64,000 nt of DNA, taken from positions 1-64,000 of the forward strand of contig NZ_JAJIRP010000009.1 in NCBI RefSeq assembly GCF_025717555.1, written 5' to 3'. The translations under genes were made by a program, and so were the position numbers. This document shows, in pieces, positions 54,489 to 62,568 of the stretch. The DNA comes from Paucibacter sp. B2R-40 (GTDB taxonomy: Bacteria > Pseudomonadota > Gammaproteobacteria > Burkholderiales > Burkholderiaceae_C). The notes under the pieces are model-generated. The model made no database searches and was not told the origin of the DNA. It saw nothing but the letters and a program-made list of their open reading frames with translations. The stretch's first letter is position 1. Each line of letters starts with the position of its first letter.

Positions 54489-57038
54489 ATGCAAAAGCTT
54501 CTATTCGGCATCAGCGTCAAGTGCCCGCATGCTGCCGCTGTTGGACTGCTGTTTTTGGCGACTATGTCCCACGCGGCGGCGGCATTGACCGACTGGCCCC
54601 GGGTACAAAGCGCTTTCTCCTCCGATCCGGCGCTAGAAGCACGTATTCAGAAGATCGTGGCGGGCATGACCCTGGCGCAAAAAATTGGCCAGATGACCCA
54701 GCCCGAAATCAAGTTCATCACGCCTGCCGAGGCGGGGCGTTACTACATCGGCTCGGTCTTGAATGGCGGCGGCGGCTGGCCGGGCAACAACAAACAGGCG
54801 ACGGCCGCCGATTGGCTGGCGCTGGCAGAGGCCTATCACGCAGCCTCTTTGGCTACCGGCGTGGCCACACCCATCCCCTTGATCTGGGGCACTGACGCGG
54901 TGCACGGCCACGGCAATGTGCAGGGCGCGACGCTGTTTCCGCACAATATCGGCCTGGGGGCGGCCGGCGATGCGGGCCTGGTGGAAGAGATCGGTGCGGC
55001 CACCGCCAAGGCGGTGCGCGCCACCGGCATCCAATGGGTGTTTGCGCCGACGCTGGCCGTGGCGCAAGACGCCCGCTGGGGCCGCATTTATGAGAGTTTT
55101 TCGGCCGATCCGCAGGTGGTGGCACGCCTGGGTGCCGCCGCTGTACGCGGCCTGCAAGCGAATCTCAAAGACGACGCGAATGTGGTCGCCACCGCCAAGC
55201 ATTTCATCGGCGACGGCAGCACCGAATTCGGCCGCGACCAGGGCCACAGCAAGATCAGCCGCGCTGACATGATCAATGTCCACGGCCAGGGCTACTACGC
55301 GACGCAAGCCGCCGGTGTGCAAACGGTGATGGCCTCCTTCCACAGTTGGACCGATGTCAAGGCCGGCGTGGACTACGGCAAGATGCATGGCAGCCAGCAG
55401 CTCCTGACCGAGGTGCTGAAGCACAAGATCGGATTTGACGGCTTCGTCGTGTCGGACTGGAACGGCATCGGTCAGGTGCCCGGCTGCAGCGATTCGAGCT
55501 GCGCTCAGGCCATCAATGCCGGCGTCGACATGGTGATGGTGCCCGAGGACTGGCGCGCCTTCATCGTCAATACCAGCGCCCAAGTCGAGCGCGGCGAGAT
55601 TCCGCTGGCACGCATCGACGACGCTGTCACCCGTATCTTGCGCGTCAAGCTGCGCGCCGGTTTGTTCGACAAGTCGCCCGCGCAAAACGCTTGGGCCGGC
55701 AAGGCCGAAGCCTTGCAAGCGCGCGACTTGGCGCGGCGAGCCGTGCGTCAGAGCCTGGTGCTGTTGAAGAACAATCACGCCAGCTTGCCGCTGGGCCAGG
55801 GCAAGCGCATTCTGGTGGTGGGCAAGAGCGCCGACAGTCTCGCCAATCAAGCCGGCGGCTGGAGCCTGACCTGGCAGGGCACGGACAATCAGAACCAAGA
55901 ATTTCCCGCCGCGCAGTCGGTGCTGGCAGGCATTCGTGAGAAGGCAGCTGCCGCCGAGCTGACCTTCAGCATCGACGGGCAGGGCGTTGACCTGCGGCGT
56001 TTCGATGCCGTCATCGCAGTGATTGGCGAGACCCCTTATGCCGAAGGCGTCGGCGATATCGCCCCCTCATCCAGCCTGCGCCACAGCAACCGTTACCCCG
56101 AGGACTTGGCGCTGCTGCAAAGAGTCTGCGGCCACGGCGTGCCCGTCATCAGCATCTTGATCGCCGGCCGCACGCTCTATACCCATGATTTGTTGAATCT
56201 GTCCGATGCCTTTGTGATGGCCTGGCTGCCGGGCAGCGAGGGTGGTGGCGTGGCCGACGTTTTGTTCAAGGACGCAGCGGGCCGCAAGCCGCACGACTTC
56301 GGCGCGAAGCTGCCCTTTGCTTGGCCGGCCGGTGCCTGTGTGTCGGCCAACAGCAAGCCCTTGTTCAAGCCGGGCTACGGCTTGAGCTATGCCAAGCCAG
56401 GCCGCGTGGCCGCGCTCAGCATGGCTGACGGCCGCGCTGCTTGTGACGCGTCGAACGAGCTCTTGATCTTCCGCCAAAGCGGCCAGAACGCCTATCAGCT
56501 GCAGGTCGCGAGCCCGAGCAATGCCTGGCCCAGCCGAGGCTTGGGCGCCGATCTGAACGCCGTCCTTGAAGTGCCCAGCGAGCAGCCGGCGGTTCGTATC
56601 TCCAGCGTGCAGGTCAACACCCAGCAGGATGCCAAACGGCTGATCTGGACGGGCCCGGCCAAGTTCCACATCTGGTCGGCACAAAAGGCCAACCTCTTGG
56701 CCTACCGGGACGCCGCCTTGATGTTCGATCTGGTGCAGGAGCGGGCCGCTGAAGCGCCGGTCGGCCTGACGATGGAATGCGGCAGCGGCTGCGCGGGGAC
56801 GTTGGAATTGAACCGCGTGCTGGCCGGTTTTGCGCTTAACAAACGCCAGACTCTCAGTATTCCCTTGGCCTGCTTTGCCGCTCAAGGCGTCGATCTGAGT
56901 CGCGTCGATGTGCCCTTCAGCCTCGCCGCCGACACACCGTTTTCCGCGGCTTTTGCCAACATTCGCATCGTCGCTGGCGCCGCACGCGGCTCCGACGCGC
57001 TAGCTTGCCAGCAATTTTCCTCTGTTCTTAAACCATGA
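54489..57038 (+). CDS. Glycoside hydrolase family 3, exo-beta-glucosidase
   Basis: About 849 residues, of the ExoP/exo-1,3/1,4-beta-glucanase type. Signal peptide with cleavage near residue 31, then the (beta/alpha)8 domain with KHFIGDG (His238) and nucleophile Asp323 in GFVVSDWNG, the alpha/beta domain (RQSLVLLKNN, AWLPGSEGGGVADVLF), and an extra C-terminal beta domain (about 650-849), as in the long members. It should release glucose from beta-glucan oligosaccharides in the periplasm or outside. GAGGGATGG precedes the start. Confidence 0.92.
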   Translation: MQKLLFGISVKCPHAAAVGLLFLATMSHAAAALTDWPRVQSAFSSDPALEARIQKIVAGMTLAQKIGQMTQPEIKFITPAEAGRYYIGSVLNGGGGWPGNNKQATAADWLALAEAYHAASLATGVATPIPLIWGTDAVHGHGNVQGATLFPHNIGLGAAGDAGLVEEIGAATAKAVRATGIQWVFAPTLAVAQDARWGRIYESFSADPQVVARLGAAAVRGLQANLKDDANVVATAKHFIGDGSTEFGRDQGHSKISRADMINVHGQGYYATQAAGVQTVMASFHSWTDVKAGVDYGKMHGSQQLLTEVLKHKIGFDGFVVSDWNGIGQVPGCSDSSCAQAINAGVDMVMVPEDWRAFIVNTSAQVERGEIPLARIDDAVTRILRVKLRAGLFDKSPAQNAWAGKAEALQARDLARRAVRQSLVLLKNNHASLPLGQGKRILVVGKSADSLANQAGGWSLTWQGTDNQNQEFPAAQSVLAGIREKAAAAELTFSIDGQGVDLRRFDAVIAVIGETPYAEGVGDIAPSSSLRHSNRYPEDLALLQRVCGHGVPVISILIAGRTLYTHDLLNLSDAFVMAWLPGSEGGGVADVLFKDAAGRKPHDFGAKLPFAWPAGACVSANSKPLFKPGYGLSYAKPGRVAALSMADGRAACDASNELLIFRQSGQNAYQLQVASPSNAWPSRGLGADLNAVLEVPSEQPAVRISSVQVNTQQDAKRLIWTGPAKFHIWSAQKANLLAYRDAALMFDLVQERAAEAPVGLTMECGSGCAGTLELNRVLAGFALNKRQTLSIPLACFAAQGVDLSRVDVPFSLAADTPFSAAFANIRIVAGAARGSDALACQQFSSVLKP

Positions 57039-58405
57039 AACCTAACGACCCTACACCCTTGATCTTGCGCAGTGATTTTCCGGCCGACTTCCGTTGGGGT
57101 TGTTCCACCTCGTCTTATCAAATCGAAGGCGCGGTGCTTGAGGATGGCCGCGGCGAGTCGATCTGGGATCGCTTTTGCAGCCAGCCCGGCCGTATCCGTG
57201 ACGCCAGCAGCGGCGCGGTCGCCTGCGACCATTACCACCACTGGCCCGAGGACCTGGATCTGGCGCGTTCGCTGGGCGTCAATGCCTACCGTTTCTCGAT
57301 CGCCTGGCCGCGCATCTTGCCGCTGGGTCGGGGCGCGGTGAATGAGAAAGGACTGGACTTCTATTCGCGCCTGGTTGACGGCATGCTGGAGCGCGGCCTG
57401 CAGCCCTGGGCCACGCTCTACCACTGGGATCTGCCGCAGGTCTTGCAGGAGCAGGGCGGTTGGGCCAATCGTGCCACCGTCGACGCCTTCCTGGAGTACA
57501 CCGAGGTGGTCACGCGCCGCTTGGGTGACCGTGTCAAGCATTGGATCACTCACAACGAGCCGTTTTGCACCGCCTTTCTGGGCAACCATGAGGGCAATCA
57601 TGCGCCGGGTCTGACCGACCACAAGACCGCCTTGCTGGTCTGCCATCATCTACTGCTTTCCCATGGCCGCGCGGTGCCGCTGATCCACCGTCAGGTTGCC
57701 GATGCCAAGGTCGGCATCACCCTGAGCCTGCATCCGATCTCGCCCGCCAGCGATAGCGAGGAAGACGCCGCCGCCGCCCTGCGCCACGATGGTTTGCGCA
57801 ACCGCTGGTTTCTCGATCCTCTGCATGGTCGCGGCTACCCGGCCGACATTCTTGCCTTGCTCGGTACCGATGCGCCGCAACTCTTGGCCAGCGACCTGCA
57901 TGACATCGCGACGACTACCGATTTCTTGGGCGTCAATTACTACTTCCCCGAGCGGGTTGAAAATGCCCCCGGCCACGGCCCGATCGCCACCCGCGTGGTC
58001 GAGACGGCCGGCGTGGAGCGCACCGCCTTTGGCTGGGAAGTTGACCCCGAAGGCATGGTGACGCTGCTGACCCGCATCCAGCGCGACTATGCACCGGCCT
58101 GCGTTTATCTGACCGAGAACGGCTCGACCTTTGATGATGTGGTGGAGCCCGACGGCAGCATCAACGACGAGCAGCGCCGCAGTTATCTGGAGCGCCATCT
58201 GGCCGCCACGGCCCGCGCGATCGCTGCGGGCGTGCCGGTCAAGGGCTATTTCGCCTGGAGCCTGTTGGATAACTTTGAATGGGCCGAGGGATATGTGCGA
58301 CGCTTCGGCCTCGCCTATGTCGACTTCCAGACTCAGCAACGTACCCTCAAGGCCAGCGGCCATTGGTACGCGAATTTCTTGCAGCCCGGAGATGCAGAAA
58401 AATGA
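57035..58405 (+). CDS. Glycoside hydrolase family 1 beta-glucosidase
   Basis: 456 residues, no signal peptide, so cytoplasmic. Acid/base Glu175 in THNEPF and nucleophile Glu361 in LTENGS are present, as is the N-terminal FRWGCSTSSYQIEGA signature. It cleaves cellobiose or similar beta-glucosides after import. It overlaps the GH3 stop by 4 nt (ATGA) and the following binding-protein start by 4 nt, so the set is translationally coupled. Confidence 0.95.
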   Translation: MKPNDPTPLILRSDFPADFRWGCSTSSYQIEGAVLEDGRGESIWDRFCSQPGRIRDASSGAVACDHYHHWPEDLDLARSLGVNAYRFSIAWPRILPLGRGAVNEKGLDFYSRLVDGMLERGLQPWATLYHWDLPQVLQEQGGWANRATVDAFLEYTEVVTRRLGDRVKHWITHNEPFCTAFLGNHEGNHAPGLTDHKTALLVCHHLLLSHGRAVPLIHRQVADAKVGITLSLHPISPASDSEEDAAAALRHDGLRNRWFLDPLHGRGYPADILALLGTDAPQLLASDLHDIATTTDFLGVNYYFPERVENAPGHGPIATRVVETAGVERTAFGWEVDPEGMVTLLTRIQRDYAPACVYLTENGSTFDDVVEPDGSINDEQRRSYLERHLAATARAIAAGVPVKGYFAWSLLDNFEWAEGYVRRFGLAYVDFQTQQRTLKASGHWYANFLQPGDAEK

Positions 58406-59667
58406 ACAAAAAAAGCAAAAAAGTTTTGGGCTTGACGGCCGTGGCCGTGGCGGCTTTTGGGGTCTCATGCGGCGCCCAGGCTCAGCCCAAGCCGGCCGCT
58501 GCGCCGCTGAAGGCCGAGGTTATCCATTGGTGGACCTCGGGCGGTGAGTCGGCCGCTGTCAAGGCCATGGCCGATGCCTACCGGGCCGCTGGCGGGGTCT
58601 GGGTGGACACGGCGGTGGCGCTGGGCGAGCAGGCCCGCTCGGTGGCGATCAACCGCATCGTCGGCGGCAACCCGCCGACCGCCGCTCAGTTCAATACCTC
58701 CAAGCAGTTTCTCGATGTGGTTGAGCAGGGTCTGCTGAACAATGTCGACGAAGCGGCGGCGCAGGGCGGCTGGGACAAGGTCCTGCCCGAGACCGTGCTC
58801 AATGTGATCAAGGTCAAGGGCCATTTCTACGCCGCGCCTATCAATATCCATATGCCGGCCTGGATCTGGACCTCCAAGGCAGCTTTCAAGAAGGCCGGTA
58901 TAACTAGCGAGCCCAAGAGCATGGACGAGCTCTTTGCCGCACTCGACAAGCTCAAGGCCGCCGGTCTGATCGGCCTGGCCCATGGCGGTCAGCCTTGGCA
59001 AGACAACACCGTCTTCGCCGCCGTGCTCAGCAATGTCGGCGGCCGTGACTTGTACTTGAAGGTGATGCGTGACCGCGACGCCAAGGCGATCAATTCGGCC
59101 GAGTTCAAGAACGTCTTGCTGACCTTCAAGCGCCTGCAAAGCTATGTGGACAAGGGCTCGCCGGGTCGCAACTGGAACGACGCCACCGCCTTGCTGATCA
59201 GCGGCAAGGCCGGCGTGCAATTCATGGGCGACTGGGCCAAGGGCGAGTTCGCTTTGGCCAAGCAAGAGGCCGGGCGCGACTACGGTTGCATCGCCGGCTT
59301 CGGGCCCAACTCGCCCTACATCATTCAGGGCGATGTCTTGGTCTTCCCCAAGACGACGCAACCGGAAGCCGTCAAGGCGCAGAAGCTTTTGGCCAATGTT
59401 GCCACCGCGCCGGCGACGCAAATTGCCTTCAGCATCAAGAAGGGCTCGATCCCGGCGCGCAGCGATATCGACGCCAGCCAGTTGGACATCTGCGGCCAGC
59501 AAGGTGTGGCAATCATGAAGGACAAGACCCGTCAACTGGGCAACGGCGAGGTCTACCTGACGCCGGATCAGAACGGTGCGATGCAGGACATCTTGACCGC
59601 CTATTGGAACCGCGCGATGCCGGTCGAAAAGGTGCAAAAAGACCTGGCTGCGGCCTTGAACAATTGA
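58402..59667 (+). CDS. Sugar ABC transporter substrate-binding protein
   Basis: 421 residues. Signal peptide MNKKSKKVLGLTAVAVAAFG with AQA cleavage. Mature part starts KAEVIHWWTSGGESAA and shares LAHGGQPWQDNTVF and FMGDWAKGEF with the orphan paralogue at 47865. It captures the sugar for the permease pair that follows. It overlaps the GH1 stop by 4 nt. Confidence 0.93.
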   Translation: MNKKSKKVLGLTAVAVAAFGVSCGAQAQPKPAAAPLKAEVIHWWTSGGESAAVKAMADAYRAAGGVWVDTAVALGEQARSVAINRIVGGNPPTAAQFNTSKQFLDVVEQGLLNNVDEAAAQGGWDKVLPETVLNVIKVKGHFYAAPINIHMPAWIWTSKAAFKKAGITSEPKSMDELFAALDKLKAAGLIGLAHGGQPWQDNTVFAAVLSNVGGRDLYLKVMRDRDAKAINSAEFKNVLLTFKRLQSYVDKGSPGRNWNDATALLISGKAGVQFMGDWAKGEFALAKQEAGRDYGCIAGFGPNSPYIIQGDVLVFPKTTQPEAVKAQKLLANVATAPATQIAFSIKKGSIPARSDIDASQLDICGQQGVAIMKDKTRQLGNGEVYLTPDQNGAMQDILTAYWNRAMPVEKVQKDLAAALNN

Positions 59668-59680
59668 TGCTGACCGGGCT

Positions 59681-60571
59681 ATGAAGATGCTTTCCATCTT
59701 TCGACGCGTCACACCTTGGGCCGCTTTGCTGCCCATGGCCTTGACCGTTTTGCTGGGCTATCTGGGTACGGTGCTGTGGTCGCTGCGGGTGTCGCTGAGC
59801 AGTGCACGCACCTTTCCCAAGGACGACTTCGTCGGCCTGGCGCAGTACGAGCGCTTGTTCGGCAACGAACGCTGGCTGCTGTCGCTGAACAACCTGGCTG
59901 TTTACGGCCTGCTCTTCATCGTGGCTTGCATGGTGATCGGCTTCTTGTTGGCGGTCTTCATCGACCAGAAGGTCAAGGGCGAGGGTTTGTTGCGCACGAT
60001 TTTTCTCTACCCCTACGCGATGTCATTCGTCGCCACCGGCTTGGTCTGGCAATGGGTGCTCAACCCCACTGACGGCATCCAGCAGGCGGTGCGACAAATG
60101 GGTTTTGCCGACTTCAGCTTTGACTGGATCATCGATCAAGACAAGGTCATCTACACCGTGGTCATTGCCTCGGTCTGGCAGGCCTCGGGCCTGGTGATGG
60201 CCTTGCTGCTGGCGGGGCTGCGCGGCATTGACGAGGATATCTGGAAGGCCGCACGCATCGACGGCATCAAGCCCTGGCGGGTCTATCTCTTCATCGTGCT
60301 GCCGATGCTGGGAGCCTCGTTTGCCACCGTCTTCGTGCTGCTCTTCACCGCCGCCGTCAAGGTCTTCGACGCGGTGGCCGCAATGACGCAAGGCGGCCCC
60401 GGCACGGCCAGCGATGTGCCGGCCAAATTCATCATGGACCATCTGTTTGGCCGCGCCAATATCGCGCTGGCCTCGGCCGGCGCCGTCGTGCTGCTGTTGA
60501 CCGTGTTGGCGCTGGTGGCGCCGTTCTTCTATGCGCGTAGCCGCAAGACGGGGCAGGGTGGCCACGCATGA
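59681..60571 (+). CDS. Sugar ABC transporter permease, MalF type
   Basis: 296 residues with six membrane helices. The cytoplasmic EAA loop is DIWKAARIDGIKPWRVYLF, which docks the ATPase. It pairs with the next permease, overlapping it by 4 nt (ATGA). Family 1 carbohydrate uptake (CUT1), so oligosaccharides or monosaccharides are imported without phosphorylation. Confidence 0.93.
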   Translation: MKMLSIFRRVTPWAALLPMALTVLLGYLGTVLWSLRVSLSSARTFPKDDFVGLAQYERLFGNERWLLSLNNLAVYGLLFIVACMVIGFLLAVFIDQKVKGEGLLRTIFLYPYAMSFVATGLVWQWVLNPTDGIQQAVRQMGFADFSFDWIIDQDKVIYTVVIASVWQASGLVMALLLAGLRGIDEDIWKAARIDGIKPWRVYLFIVLPMLGASFATVFVLLFTAAVKVFDAVAAMTQGGPGTASDVPAKFIMDHLFGRANIALASAGAVVLLLTVLALVAPFFYARSRKTGQGGHA

Positions 60572-61449
60572 GCGCCGTTGTCTTGAAACGCCGCCAACAG
60601 CGTTGGACGCCGGCGCGCTTTGGCATCTATGCCTTCTTGATCACGGCGGCGCTGTTCTTCCTGGCACCGCTCTACATCATGCTGGTGACCTCCTTCAAAT
60701 CGATGGAGGAAATCCGCCTTGGGGCTTTGTTCGCCTTGCCGCTGCAGGCGACGCTGGAGCCCTGGCGCGCAGCCTGGAGCGAGGTCTGCACGGGGGTGTC
60801 TTGCGAAGGTGTCAGCGCGGGCTTCTGGAACTCGGTCGCCATCGTCGTGCCGAGCACCATCCTGCCGGTCTTGCTCGGTGCCTTGAATGGCTATGCCTTG
60901 AGCTTCTGGCGGCCGCGCGGCGCCAATTTGCTGTTTGGCATCTTGATGCTGGGCGCCTTCATCCCCGTGCAAGTGATGATTTACCCGCTGGTCAAGGTGT
61001 TGGCGGCGGTCGGCCTGTTCAGCTCGCTGGCCGGCATTGTGCTGGTCCATGTGATCTTCAGTATGCCGGTGATGACGCTCTTGTTCCGCAACTATTTCAG
61101 CGCCATTCCGCAGGAGTTGTTCAAGGCGGCACGCATCGACGGCGGCGGCTTCTGGCGCATCTTCGTGCAGCTGATGCTGCCGATGGCGACGCCCATCATC
61201 GTGGTGGCGGCCATCATGCAGGTGACCGGGGTCTGGAATGACTACATCCTCGGTCTGGTGTTTGCGGGAAGAGAGAACTTGCCGATGACGGTGCAGCTCA
61301 ATAACGTCATCAACACCACCACCGGCGAGCGGCTCTACAACGTCAATATGGCGGCCACCATCCTCACTTCGCTGGTGCCTCTTTTGGTCTATTTCGTCTC
61401 CGGACGCTGGTTTGTGCGCGGCATTGCGGCCGGCGCCGTCAAGGGTTGA
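60568..61449 (+). CDS. Sugar ABC transporter permease, MalG type
   Basis: 293 residues, six membrane helices. EAA loop ELFKAARIDGGGFWRIF in the second half; C terminus GRWFVRGIAAGAVKG is typical of CUT1 MalG-like permeases. Forms the heterodimeric pore with the preceding protein. Confidence 0.93.
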   Translation: MSAVVLKRRQQRWTPARFGIYAFLITAALFFLAPLYIMLVTSFKSMEEIRLGALFALPLQATLEPWRAAWSEVCTGVSCEGVSAGFWNSVAIVVPSTILPVLLGALNGYALSFWRPRGANLLFGILMLGAFIPVQVMIYPLVKVLAAVGLFSSLAGIVLVHVIFSMPVMTLLFRNYFSAIPQELFKAARIDGGGFWRIFVQLMLPMATPIIVVAAIMQVTGVWNDYILGLVFAGRENLPMTVQLNNVINTTTGERLYNVNMAATILTSLVPLLVYFVSGRWFVRGIAAGAVKG

Positions 61450-61456
61450 TTGAAGA

Positions 61457-62545
61457 ATGAATACAAGTGGCGTTAGTGTTAAAAATCTGTCCATCCGTTT
61501 TGATGGGCACGAGGTCATCAAGGACCTCAGCCTGGACATCAAAGCCGGTGAATTTCTGGTCCTCTTGGGCCCTTCGGGCTGCGGCAAGTCGACCTTGCTG
61601 CACAGCATCGCCGGCCTGACGGCGCTGGAAAGCATCCACCAGGGTGTGGTGGAGATCGGCGGCCAGGACATGACCTATGCCGACCCCAGCGAGCGCGGCA
61701 TTGGCATGGTGTTCCAGTCCTACGCGCTTTATCCGACCATGACGGTGGAGGGCAATATGTCCTTCGGCCTGCGCGTCAGCGGCTGCCCCAAGGCCGAGCT
61801 GCAGCGGCGTGTGCAGCGGGTGGCGGCGATGTTGCAGCTGGAGCCGCTGCTGGCGCGCAAGCCCGCGCAACTGTCGGGCGGCCAGCGTCAGCGCGTCGCG
61901 ATCGGCCGGGCTTTGGTGCGCGAGGCCGCGGTGCTCTTGTTTGACGAGCCGCTGTCCAATCTGGATGCCAAGCTGCGCGCCGAGCTGCGCCGTGAGCTGA
62001 AGCTGCTGCACAAGACGCTGGGCTCGACGATGATTTACGTCACCCATGATCAGGTCGAGGCGATGACGCTGGCCAGCCGCATCGTCGTCATGCGCAGCGG
62101 CAATATCCAGCAGATCGGCGCACCGACCGAGGTTTACGAGCGCCCGGCCAATCTCTTTGTGGCGGGCTTCCTGGGCGCGCCGGGCATGAATTTCCTGCCC
62201 GGTCAATTGCGCACCTCAGCAGACGGAGCCATCAGCCTGAACGGCGCCTTGCCCGTCGACCTGAGCAGTTACCCCTTCATGCAGCCAGCGGCGGCGGGGA
62301 AGCCGGTGCTGCTGGGTGTGCGCCCCGAGCATGTGCATATCGAGCCCCAAGGGGCGTGGCGGGCCAAGGTCCATTTAATCGAGCCCATGGGCAACCATCA
62401 AGTCGTCTGGTTGAAGGCCGCTGACCAGCTCTTGGCCGCCATCGCCGATGACAGCGTCGATCTGAGCCTCGACCAGGAAGTCTGTTTCAGCCTCGACCTC
62501 AAGCGGGTGTCGCTGTTCGATCAAGCCAGCGAGCAGCGCCTGTAA
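61457..62545 (+). CDS. ABC transporter ATP-binding protein, MsmK/UgpC type
   Basis: 362 residues. Walker A GPSGCGKST (38-46), Q loop VFQSYALYP, signature LSGGQRQR, Walker B VLLFDEPLSNLDAK and switch His in VTHDQVEAM. The C-terminal TOBE/MalK regulatory domain (GVRPEHVHIEPQG) is present. It powers the sugar importer; the two permease genes lie immediately upstream (7-bp gap). Confidence 0.95.
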   Translation: MNTSGVSVKNLSIRFDGHEVIKDLSLDIKAGEFLVLLGPSGCGKSTLLHSIAGLTALESIHQGVVEIGGQDMTYADPSERGIGMVFQSYALYPTMTVEGNMSFGLRVSGCPKAELQRRVQRVAAMLQLEPLLARKPAQLSGGQRQRVAIGRALVREAAVLLFDEPLSNLDAKLRAELRRELKLLHKTLGSTMIYVTHDQVEAMTLASRIVVMRSGNIQQIGAPTEVYERPANLFVAGFLGAPGMNFLPGQLRTSADGAISLNGALPVDLSSYPFMQPAAAGKPVLLGVRPEHVHIEPQGAWRAKVHLIEPMGNHQVVWLKAADQLLAAIADDSVDLSLDQEVCFSLDLKRVSLFDQASEQRL

Positions 62546-62568
62546 AAACCATTGCCCGGAGCGAACTC

